NCBI GenBank assembly: GCA_910579805.1
Contig: CAJTWM010000008.1
Location: 1-64,000 of the forward strand
Origin: an uncultured Lachnospiraceae bacterium
GTDB lineage: Bacteria > Bacillota > Clostridia > Lachnospirales > Lachnospiraceae
Length of the DNA: 64,000 nucleotides
Reading direction: 5' to 3'
Below are positions 9,813 through 17,032 of this stretch, piece after piece (position 1 is the stretch's first letter; each line of letters starts with the position of its first letter). Made by a program: the position numbers and the translations under genes. The notes beneath the pieces are model-generated. The model had not been told where the DNA came from. It worked only from the letters and a program-made list of their open reading frames with translations, and did no database searches.

Positions 9813-9829
9813 GGCCGCCAAAAGCGGCC
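9813..9829 (-). promoter_or_regulatory. Hairpin with U-tract in the addB leader
   Basis: GGCCGC and GCGGCC pair around a five-base loop, and on the minus strand TTTTT follows. It would lie only a few bases after the start of transcription from the promoter at 9840-9868. That is unusually close for termination, so a 5'-end stabilising stem is at least as likely. There is no upstream minus-strand gene for it to terminate. Confidence 0.5.
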
Positions 9830-9839
9830 CGCTTATCTT

Positions 9840-9868
9840 ATCGTAACAGATTTTTAGTAAATTCACAA
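9840..9868 (-). promoter_or_regulatory. Probable addB promoter
   Basis: On the minus strand, TTGTGA (9863-9868) is followed after 17 bases by TACGAT (9840-9845). It points at addB, 98 bases downstream. No clear SOS (LexA) box was seen near it. Confidence 0.5.
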
Positions 9869-10018
9869 TTCTTTTGGAAAGTTTCTTTTTCTTGCGGTTC
9901 ATAGCCCCATATGATAAACTTGTGTTTGTTTCATACAAACCGTTAACGGAAAATATACGCCATATCAACGGGCAGCAGAACATTTAGGAAAATACAGAAC
10001 AAAATAACAGGAGCTATC

Positions 10019-10822
10019 ATGGGTTTAGAAAACAAAAAACTTTTTTTATTTGATATAGACGGAACGATCGCCATAGGAGACACCTTATATAACGGCAGCA
10101 GGGAACTTCTCTCCTACATTTCTTCCGTCGGCGGAAAATCTTATTTCATCACCAACAACTCGACAAAAAGCGGTACGGATTATGTAAAAAAATTCAAGAA
10201 CTGCTTCGGGCTTGATGCGACGGAAAATTTATTTGTCACCTCAGGATATATGACCCTCTGTTTTTTAAAAAAACACTTTTCCCTGCAAAAGATCTATTGT
10301 CTCGGCACAAGTTCTTTTATCAGGGAACTGAAAAATAACGGACTGACCGTTACGGAAGAAGCGGACGACGACATTGCCTGCATCATTGCCGGCTTTGACA
10401 ATGAACTGACCTACCGCAAGTTGGAGATTGCCTGCGAACTGCTTTCCACAAGGGATCTCCCTTTTTACGCCACCAATCCGGACCTTCGGTGTCCGGTCCC
10501 TTTCGGCTTCGTGCCGGACTGCGGCGCAATCTGTGAAATGCTGCGTTCTTCTACCGGAAAAACGCCCGTTTATCTCGGGAAACCCAATGCGGCCGTGGTG
10601 GATTTCTGTCTTTCGGATTCCGGCTTTTCCAAAGAAGAAACCTTGGTAGTCGGCGACAGGCTTTATACGGACATCGCCTGCGGTATCAATGCCGGGGTGG
10701 ATACCTGCGTTCTCTTTACGGGAGAAGCAAAAAAGGAGGATCTGGCAAATACCGCCTTTTCCCCCGATTATTGTTTTGATACGGTTACCGATCTGCTCCA
10801 TGCGCTGCGTACCGGAAATTGA
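10019..10822 (+). CDS. HAD-superfamily (IIA, NagD-like) sugar or nucleotide phosphatase
   Basis: This 267-residue cytoplasmic hydrolase belongs to the HAD-IIA group, which removes phosphate from sugar phosphates, nucleotides or phosphoglycolate. Visible motifs are motif I FLFDIDGTIAIG with the nucleophile and acid Asp, motif II YFITNNSTKS, a C2-type cap, then GKPNAAVVDF and the Mg-binding VVGDRLYTDIACG. AGGAG precedes the ATG. It is transcribed alone on the plus strand, convergent with the dipeptidase. The substrate cannot be read from the sequence. Confidence 0.88.
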   Translation: MGLENKKLFLFDIDGTIAIGDTLYNGSRELLSYISSVGGKSYFITNNSTKSGTDYVKKFKNCFGLDATENLFVTSGYMTLCFLKKHFSLQKIYCLGTSSFIRELKNNGLTVTEEADDDIACIIAGFDNELTYRKLEIACELLSTRDLPFYATNPDLRCPVPFGFVPDCGAICEMLRSSTGKTPVYLGKPNAAVVDFCLSDSGFSKEETLVVGDRLYTDIACGINAGVDTCVLFTGEAKKEDLANTAFSPDYCFDTVTDLLHALRTGN

Positions 10823-10863
10823 TACGGTTCCGCCCCTCCTTTCCCTTTGCCGGATACGTTCCG

Positions 10864-10886
10864 GAGCGTGTTTGAAAATTGTTTTC
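10864..10886 (+). repeat. Copy of the GAGCGTGTTTGAAAATTG dispersed repeat
   Basis: GAGCGTGTTTGAAAATTGTTTTCC closely matches, in reverse complement, the right arm of the element at 35947-36021. It lies just 3' of the HAD gene in a 113-base convergent gap. Confidence 0.55.
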
Positions 10887-10935
10887 CGCATAGGTTCTTT
10901 GAATAGACCGGTTTTATTTTCCGGATTCCCTGCCT

Positions 10936-11931
10936 CTATAAGATTTCCCGATATACCCGGAGCACGTTATCCCGAAAGATCTTGTCGCATTCCGCTTCAC
11001 GGAAACCTGCCCGGTTAAAAGCTTCTTCCAATTTAGGCATATAAGTGTAATCCGGGATTCCCTCGTTAGTATCGATGCCGTCAAAATCACTGCCGATCCC
11101 AAGGCACTCCGTCCCGCCTACTTTTATCATATGCCTCGCATGGGTAACGACGGCCTCCATCGTTCCCGGATTATAAGTCCCCGCTTCTACTTCCGTCAGA
11201 AAATCCGCACAAAAATTCAGCCCCGCCACACCGCCTCTGTCCGCCAAAGAACGCAGCATATCGTCGGTCAGATTACGCACCCACGGGCTGACCGCCCTTG
11301 CGTTGGAATGGCTCGCCACAAAAGGTTTTTTCGTTGCCCGCAGCACATCGTAAAACCCGGCGTCCGACAAATGGGAAACGTCCACGATCATCCCCAGCTC
11401 TTCCATCCTTTCCACCAGTTCGATGCCAAATGGAGTAAGCCCGTGTTCCGTATCCGGCGTCCTATGGTCGACGGGCGGTTCTGAGTCCGTTTTCGGCAGG
11501 TTCGGAAAGCCGATCTCATTGGGATAGTTCCATGTAAGCGTCATCATGCGTACTCCCAGATCGTAAAACAGTTCCAGATTATCCAGATCCCCAAGGCAGG
11601 CCGCTCCCTCTTCAATCGTAAGAAGCGCCGACATTTTGCCGTTCCTTTCATTCCTCAGGATCTCTTCGTAAGTTCTGACAGGAAGGATGGTATCCCTGTT
11701 TTTTTCCATCTCCGCATAAAAAAGGTCTACCATGCGCAGCACTTCATCCTTCGGATTATCACATTTCTTCCATTCCACAAACATGGCGAAATTTTGAAGC
11801 AGCGCATTTCCTTTTTTTAATTTTACCAGATCGATATGTCCGTCATTTTCCGCAAGGCTGCATCCTTCCCCCTGCTTTTTCTTTTGCAGCATTTTATAAA
11901 GCGTGTCGCAGTGCATATCTACATATTTCAC
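10936..11931 (-). CDS. Membrane dipeptidase family (M19) zinc dipeptidase
   Basis: This family hydrolyses dipeptides, including those with D-residues, using two zinc ions. In the 331-residue protein the zinc-binding blocks are clear: DMHCDTLYK at the start, TIEEGAACLG with the bridging Glu, VDVSHLSDAGF, PFVASHSNARAVSPWVRNL, and GIGSDFDGID near the end. No signal peptide is seen, so the enzyme should be cytoplasmic, as is common for bacterial homologues. The start is a GTG with GGAGGGG six bases upstream. It is convergent with the HAD phosphatase. The physiological substrate is unknown. Confidence 0.93.
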   Translation of the reverse strand: MKYVDMHCDTLYKMLQKKKQGEGCSLAENDGHIDLVKLKKGNALLQNFAMFVEWKKCDNPKDEVLRMVDLFYAEMEKNRDTILPVRTYEEILRNERNGKMSALLTIEEGAACLGDLDNLELFYDLGVRMMTLTWNYPNEIGFPNLPKTDSEPPVDHRTPDTEHGLTPFGIELVERMEELGMIVDVSHLSDAGFYDVLRATKKPFVASHSNARAVSPWVRNLTDDMLRSLADRGGVAGLNFCADFLTEVEAGTYNPGTMEAVVTHARHMIKVGGTECLGIGSDFDGIDTNEGIPDYTYMPKLEEAFNRAGFREAECDKIFRDNVLRVYREIL

Positions 11932-12095
11932 TACAGCCCCTCCGTTCCCTTAGCAGCTTCGGCCCGCAGGGATCATCCGCGGCCCTCTTATCCATTTTAT
12001 AACTCATACGGAAAATACATGCTAAAAATTTTAACTTCCTATGGATCCATACCGGCTGTTTTCCCGCCGCTCTATAAGCTTTGCCGTTCCTTGTT

Positions 12096-12857
12096 CTATT
12101 TCTTCATTTTGTACACGGGGTCGGCAGGATAACCGCCTTTTAGTTTCTGCATCCCTCTCTGGATCGCATCTTTGGAGTTCTTCCAGTCCGCATCCTGATT
12201 CCTGTAATCGAATTTCTCCACCATCCAGGAAACGTCTTCAAACAGACGGTTCATATTTTCCTCCATCACCTGAAAGATCATCGGAAAAAACTCCGCTTTT
12301 TCCTTTTCGCTCAGTTTCTTTTCCGCCGCTTCGCACAAATCTCCGAAATGAGACAGACAGAATCCCTTTCCCGAGGAAATCTTCTTTCTGAATTCTTCGT
12401 CTCTTTGATACATGACAAAGAAAGTGTCCAAATATCTTTCATAAGTATCCTTATACCGATTGCATATATAGCAGGACGCTTCTTTTTCCCTCACCCACAT
12501 GCCCACCGGGTTTGACGCCTCCCCGTTCTTCTTGAGCCGGTCCCTAAAAGAAAGCTTTGCAGGCGCATAGGCTGAAGCGATCTTTTGCAGTTCCTGATTC
12601 ATGCGCTTGTAATGCGTCTTTAAAATCCAGGCGTTTCCAAGGGTATTCCCATAATCAAACATCTTCTTAAAATGCATCCGGCAAAATCCCTCTTTATCCG
12701 TTGCTTCCCTGACGTCGCTTTCCATATACGAAGAACCCGAACCTAAACAAAAATCCAAAAGATCCTGCTCAATATTCCGTTCCACATAGCAAAATGGACA
12801 TTCGTCCATAGCATTGACCGCATCGTTCAACGGTATGGTATATAACTTTTCTTTCAT
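12096..12857 (-). CDS. DUF6062 family protein with two Cys-rich repeats
   Basis: The 253-residue cytoplasmic protein matches the DUF6062 family as I know it from Lachnospiraceae; its function is unknown. It contains two similar halves. The first has CPFCYVE then GFCRMHFKKMF; the second has CYICNRY then GFCLSHFGDLC. Each is a CxxC pair followed by CxxH, a pattern that could bind zinc or another metal. GGAGGATTTTTT precedes the ATG. The TetR-type regulator lies 82 bases upstream on the same strand and may control it. Confidence 0.8.
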   Translation of the reverse strand: MKEKLYTIPLNDAVNAMDECPFCYVERNIEQDLLDFCLGSGSSYMESDVREATDKEGFCRMHFKKMFDYGNTLGNAWILKTHYKRMNQELQKIASAYAPAKLSFRDRLKKNGEASNPVGMWVREKEASCYICNRYKDTYERYLDTFFVMYQRDEEFRKKISSGKGFCLSHFGDLCEAAEKKLSEKEKAEFFPMIFQVMEENMNRLFEDVSWMVEKFDYRNQDADWKNSKDAIQRGMQKLKGGYPADPVYKMKK

Positions 12858-12939
12858 AAAAAATCCTCCATTCCTGCCCGCCCCTCAAATCTTTGATTCA
12901 GGCGTTCACCCTATCTGCGCATTTTTTAATCCGATTCTT

Positions 12940-13545
12940 TTATGTATTCATCGTGACCGCCCGCATCATATCCAAATATCCGGTCACTTCCCGGTAAAGC
13001 ATCTCCGGCTGAAACGAACCTTCCCTGAAATGTTCCTCCATGATCCCTTTCGTCGTCAGCTCCAGAATCTTCTGCAGTTTCCGCGCATCCACCTCCGGTT
13101 TAAACTTTCCGGTATCCATCTGCGCATAAATAGCTTCATAGACCCCAGTCAGGGCGTTTCTACGCTCTTCAATCGCCAAAAGCGCTTCATTTACATCCTC
13201 GTATAACGTGCTGTTCAAAAATTCCTGCATATAAGGATAATTTTTCAACGCATGCATTTTAGCAAATTCTATCTGCTTATATATCTCAAAAAAATCTGTC
13301 TCTTTTTTATCGACCGAAGTAGTCAATTCCAATGTCATATATCTTGTGCTATAGTCAAAAATAAACGTATACAATCCCAATTTACTCACAAAATAATGGA
13401 AAAGAAGCCCTTTGCTGATTCCGGCCTCCTTTACCATATCGTCCGTACTCGCGCCTCTGTATCCGTTCCGCGCAAATATTTTTAAAGCTGCATTTATCAT
13501 ACGATCCTGCTTTTCTTTGGCAAGGTCAAAAAATTTACTATTCAT
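12940..13545 (-). CDS. TetR/AcrR-family transcriptional regulator
   Basis: This is a 201-residue regulator. The N-terminal TetR helix-turn-helix is clear: RMINAALKIFARNGYRGASTDDMVKEAGISKGLLFHYF. It is followed by an all-helical ligand-binding and dimer domain. TetR proteins usually repress a nearby gene until a small molecule binds. The start at 13545 was chosen because GGGAG lies six bases upstream; an in-frame ATG at 13557 has no good site. Candidate targets are itself, DUF6062 downstream, or the divergent small membrane protein at 13790. Confidence 0.9.
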   Translation of the reverse strand: MNSKFFDLAKEKQDRMINAALKIFARNGYRGASTDDMVKEAGISKGLLFHYFVSKLGLYTFIFDYSTRYMTLELTTSVDKKETDFFEIYKQIEFAKMHALKNYPYMQEFLNSTLYEDVNEALLAIEERRNALTGVYEAIYAQMDTGKFKPEVDARKLQKILELTTKGIMEEHFREGSFQPEMLYREVTGYLDMMRAVTMNT

Positions 13546-13789
13546 ATATGCTCCCATCCGTATGACGGCCGCGGGTCCCGTCTTCTGCCCGCAAGAATAA
13601 ATCACTGTGAAGGTAACTATAACATAATTTCCGGTTTTCTTCAATAATCCTCCCCCTTCTCTATCGTTAAAATTTACTTAATTTTCTCTGAAATGGAAAA
13701 TTTATGATTTTTTAATACATATTCTCTTTTCATTTTCCCAAAATAGTATTAATATAATTCTATACAATTGATTTGAAAGGAGTACGGAT

Positions 13790-14170
13790 ATGGCAAAAAA
13801 GAAGTTCGGCAAGTTCCTTCTTTTCAGCGCTGCTGTGGGAGCTGTCGCAGCAGGAGCTTACTACTATTTCCAGAATAAAGAAAAGATTTCCAATGATGAT
13901 TTTGATGAAGATGACGATTTTGATGATTTCAGCGAAGATTTAGATTCCGAAAGCGCCCATACCGATCCGGCTGAGCGTTCGTATGTATCTCTTGATTTGA
14001 ATAATGAAAATGCTTCTTCCTCCGGGTCTGAGAAAACTGCGGAGAACGACTCCCCCGACACGAAAGAAGCCCTCAACAATTTAGAAAAAGCCGCCGAATC
14101 TGCAAAGGCTGAAGTAGAAGAATTTTTTGATGAGGATGAAGAAGATCCCTATGACGAAGGCAAAGCATAA
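13790..14170 (+). CDS. Small acidic single-span membrane protein, unknown function
   Basis: The 126-residue protein has a basic start (MAKKKFGK), one hydrophobic segment at about 9-27 (FLLFSAAVGAVAAGAYYYF), and then a strongly acidic, low-complexity tail rich in Asp, Glu and Ser. The N-terminus could be a membrane anchor or an uncleaved signal. GAAAGGAG precedes the ATG, and a TATAAT-like -10 lies at about 13754-13759. A good terminator follows, so it is probably a single-gene transcript, divergent from the TetR regulator. No function can be assigned. Confidence 0.75.
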   Translation: MAKKKFGKFLLFSAAVGAVAAGAYYYFQNKEKISNDDFDEDDDFDDFSEDLDSESAHTDPAERSYVSLDLNNENASSSGSEKTAENDSPDTKEALNNLEKAAESAKAEVEEFFDEDEEDPYDEGKA

Positions 14171-14210
14171 TTGATTTGCCGGATGACCATAAAACGGATA
14201 ACCGATAAGC

Positions 14211-14250
14211 AAAGCACAGTCTGTTTCGCCGGACTGTGCTTTTTCTTTCT
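14211..14250 (+). terminator. Rho-independent terminator
   Basis: AAAGCACAGTC pairs with GACTGTGCTTT, followed by a T-rich tract. It ends the transcript of the small acidic protein. Confidence 0.85.
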
Positions 14251-14272
14251 CACCATTTCACTTTTCTACTGA

Positions 14273-15148
14273 TCATTTTTTCGCGGCGCTGTTCTTCTCT
14301 TTGATCTTCTGAACAAGAATCTCTTTTAAATCCCTTGCCTTATCTTTCATACGCGGGCTTGCCGCCGTGGAAGTGATGATCGTGCCGATCAGTTTGGACG
14401 CTACGTCGTACTGTTCAAACCGGATCGCCATAACGGAGATCAGATAATCCACCGTTTGTTCATCCATACCGCACATCGGGAAGGTTTCGGACTGTCTTGC
14501 CGCCAAAAATCCCTCCAATGCATTTTGCAGATACTCGTTTTCCTGTGTTTCCAGCTCTTCTTTTTTCGCTTTGGTATCCTCCGCCGCCTCGTCCAAACTT
14601 TCCGCATACCCTCTTAAAAGCCATGCGGATTTTAAACAAATATACGCTTTCTCACTTGCCCTTGCCCTCTTTACGATCGCATTCGCAAGCGTAAGCTGGT
14701 ATCTTTCCAATGCCTCTTCGTAACTGATCGTCTCGCCGGTATGGGTATTCCCTTTATAATTTGGCGTGATATTCTGTTTGATCAGCTTCGCCTGTGCCCC
14801 CGTCATATATTTAAAATATCTGCTGAGCGCCGCATATCCGCATTTCGGACAGACAATGACGTCATATTTTAACAGATCGATGGACTCGTACTTAGGCCGG
14901 AGATCCATATCCGTTCCTTTTAATTTTGCCCTGCCGATCTTAACTGTTTTTGCCTTAAACGCAGTATCGCACACCGGACAGCTCTGGGCCTTCTCAAAAA
15001 GGAAGTCCTGTTCCTGCACTACCGGAGCCTGCGGTTTTCCCCCTTCGCCTGCACCTGCTTTTTCATTCTTCTTGGCATCGTCATAGAGATTTGCCTCCGT
15101 GAGATTGCCAAGTCCCAGCTTTTCTAATCCTGATAAAATACCAGCCAT
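14273..15148 (-). CDS. DUF2225 family protein
   Basis: The 291-residue protein matches the DUF2225 family. Visible parts are an early CPVCD pair and a CPKCGYAAL pair about 45 residues later, together a likely zinc-binding site. A tetratricopeptide-like helical region follows (ERYQLTLANAIVKRA, EYLQNALEGFLAARQ). Function is unknown in this family. It starts 33 bases after the glnS stop, with GGAGGG ahead of the ATG, so the two genes should be co-transcribed. The ending KIKEKNSAAKK is basic. Confidence 0.85.
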   Translation of the reverse strand: MAGILSGLEKLGLGNLTEANLYDDAKKNEKAGAGEGGKPQAPVVQEQDFLFEKAQSCPVCDTAFKAKTVKIGRAKLKGTDMDLRPKYESIDLLKYDVIVCPKCGYAALSRYFKYMTGAQAKLIKQNITPNYKGNTHTGETISYEEALERYQLTLANAIVKRARASEKAYICLKSAWLLRGYAESLDEAAEDTKAKKEELETQENEYLQNALEGFLAARQSETFPMCGMDEQTVDYLISVMAIRFEQYDVASKLIGTIITSTAASPRMKDKARDLKEILVQKIKEKNSAAKK

Positions 15149-15181
15149 TTTTTTCCCTCCACTTCTTACTTTGCTAGACCT

Positions 15182-16888
15182 TTATTTTGGTAAAACATAT
15201 GAGCTTTTTAATGAGACGATGCGGTTGAATACAAGCGTTTCCTCTTTTGAGTCTTTTGCATCCACACAAAAGAATCCCTGTCTTACAAATTGGAAACTGT
15301 CATACGGTTTTGCATTCGACAGCGCCGGCTCCAAATAACAATCTTTCAGAACCGTTAAAGAATTTGGATTCAGATTCAGGCTGCCGTCCTCGTTATATAC
15401 GCCTTTTTCCTCGTCAATAATATTTTCATATAAACGTACCTGCGCTTTCACGGCGTCTGCCGCCGCTGCCCAGTGTATAGTACCCTTTACTTTTCTTCCC
15501 TGAAATCCGCTGCCGCATTTGGTCTGCGGGTCATAAGTGCAGTGTACCTCCGTTACCTTTCCGTTTTCATCTTTGACACAGCCTGTACAAGTTACGAAAT
15601 AAGCGTTCATAAGGCGTACCTCGTTCCCCGGGAACATACGGAAATACTTCTTGGGCGGTTCTTCCATGAAATCCTCCCTTTCAATATAAAGCTCCCGCCC
15701 GAACGTGATCTTTCTTGTACCAAGCGATTCGTTCTCAAGATTATTGGGAACTTCCAAGATTTCCGTCTGGCCTTCCGGATAATTGTCTATGATCAGTCTG
15801 ACCGGATCCAGAACTGCCATCATTCTCGGTCTGGAAAGCTTCAGATCCTCTCTGATGCAGTATTCCAGCATCGCATAATCCACGGACGAGTTACTTTTGG
15901 ATACGCCGCACAACTCTACAAACTTCCGGATCGATCCCGGCGTAAAGCCTCTCCTGCGCAGCGCGGCGATGGATACCAGCCGGGGGTCGTCCCAGCCGTC
16001 TACGATCCCGTCCTCTACCAGCTTCTTAATATATCGCTTTCCCGTTACCACATTAGTCAGATATAATTTGGCAAATTCGATTTGTTTCGGCGGATTCTCA
16101 TATTCCAGTTCCCTTACTACCCAGTCGTACAAAGGCCTGTGATCCTCAAACTCCAGCGTACATATGGAATGCGTGATGCCTTCTATCGCATCTTCAATAG
16201 GATGGGCAAAATCATACATCGGGTAAATACACCATTTATCTCCCGTATTATGATGTGTCATACGGGCGACACGGTAAAGAACGGGATCCCGCATATTGAT
16301 ATTTGGCGACGCCATATCTATCCTTGCCCGGAGCACCTTCTCTCCATCTTTGTAAACGCCGTTTCTCATGTTTTCAAACAATTCAAGATTCTCTTCCTTA
16401 CTGCGTCCGGCGCCCGGATCATCCTTTCCCGGTTCCGTCAGCGTCCCCCTGTATTCCCGGATCTGCTCCGCCGTAAGATCGGAAACATAGGCTTTTCCTT
16501 TCTTTATCAGCTTTACCGCCGCTTCATACATTTGATCGAAATAATCGGAGGCAAAAAAAAGCCTGTCTTCCCAGTCCGCGCCCAGCCATTGGATATCCTC
16601 TTTTATGGACTCTACAAATTCCGTCTTTTCTTTGGTCGGATTCGTATCGTCAAAGCGCATATTGAACTTACCGCCGTATTCCTTTGCAAGGCCGTAGTTT
16701 AAAAGGATGCTCTTTGCGTGTCCGATATGGAGATAACCGTTAGGTTCGGGTGGAAATCTTGTATGGACAGTGGTGCATACGCCCTCCGCCAGATCCTTGT
16801 CAATGATCTGTTCGATAAAATTTCTCGATTCCGCCGCACCTGTAGCGGAATCCGGTTCTGTTTTCGCTAAATTTTCATTTTCGTTCAT
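15182..16888 (-). CDS. glnS: Glutaminyl-tRNA synthetase
   Basis: GlnRS charges tRNA-Gln directly with glutamine. The 568-residue protein has the class I signature PNGYLHIGHAK near residue 50, the Rossmann core, and the anticodon-binding beta barrels at the C-terminus. The KMSKS-equivalent loop reads NVVTGKRYIKKL, different from the usual VMSKRKL but still with the basic residues. DDPRLVSIAALRRRG and REDLKLSRPRMMAVLDP are typical. With GlnRS present, the GatCAB encoded at 38343-41580 need not make Gln-tRNA. A TGCTAGAAT extended -10 lies near 16930. Confidence 0.95.
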   Translation of the reverse strand: MNENENLAKTEPDSATGAAESRNFIEQIIDKDLAEGVCTTVHTRFPPEPNGYLHIGHAKSILLNYGLAKEYGGKFNMRFDDTNPTKEKTEFVESIKEDIQWLGADWEDRLFFASDYFDQMYEAAVKLIKKGKAYVSDLTAEQIREYRGTLTEPGKDDPGAGRSKEENLELFENMRNGVYKDGEKVLRARIDMASPNINMRDPVLYRVARMTHHNTGDKWCIYPMYDFAHPIEDAIEGITHSICTLEFEDHRPLYDWVVRELEYENPPKQIEFAKLYLTNVVTGKRYIKKLVEDGIVDGWDDPRLVSIAALRRRGFTPGSIRKFVELCGVSKSNSSVDYAMLEYCIREDLKLSRPRMMAVLDPVRLIIDNYPEGQTEILEVPNNLENESLGTRKITFGRELYIEREDFMEEPPKKYFRMFPGNEVRLMNAYFVTCTGCVKDENGKVTEVHCTYDPQTKCGSGFQGRKVKGTIHWAAAADAVKAQVRLYENIIDEEKGVYNEDGSLNLNPNSLTVLKDCYLEPALSNAKPYDSFQFVRQGFFCVDAKDSKEETLVFNRIVSLKSSYVLPK

Positions 16889-16939
16889 AATAGGGACTCC
16901 TCAGTCTAAAAATTACTATTTCCATTCTAGCACAAGAAA

Positions 16940-16973
16940 AAAAAATAATAAAGGGGCAAATTTCCCCTTTATT
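16940..16973 (-). terminator. Rho-independent terminator of the sensor-kinase transcript
   Basis: On the minus strand AATAAAGGGG pairs with CCCCTTTATT and a run of nine T follows. It lies 60 bases past the kinase stop. Confidence 0.88.
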
Positions 16974-17032
16974 ATCTTCGGCCTTTTTATTTTCCCACCG
17001 GCAGGGCCTCCTGCCTGATACGCGGCGGATAT

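Noticed and set aside
9792..9983. 63-codon minus-strand frame upstream of addB
   Set aside because: It overlaps the predicted addB promoter and leader hairpin, and its sequence has no recognisable features.
9840..10018. LexA (SOS) box for addBA
   Set aside because: No GAAC...GTTC-type palindrome was found in the intergenic region.
10265..10891. Minus-strand frame of 208 codons over the HAD gene
   Set aside because: It is antisense to a gene with intact HAD motifs.
10936..10960. Frameshift near the end of the dipeptidase
   Set aside because: The length and C-terminal part fit the family and the stop looks natural.
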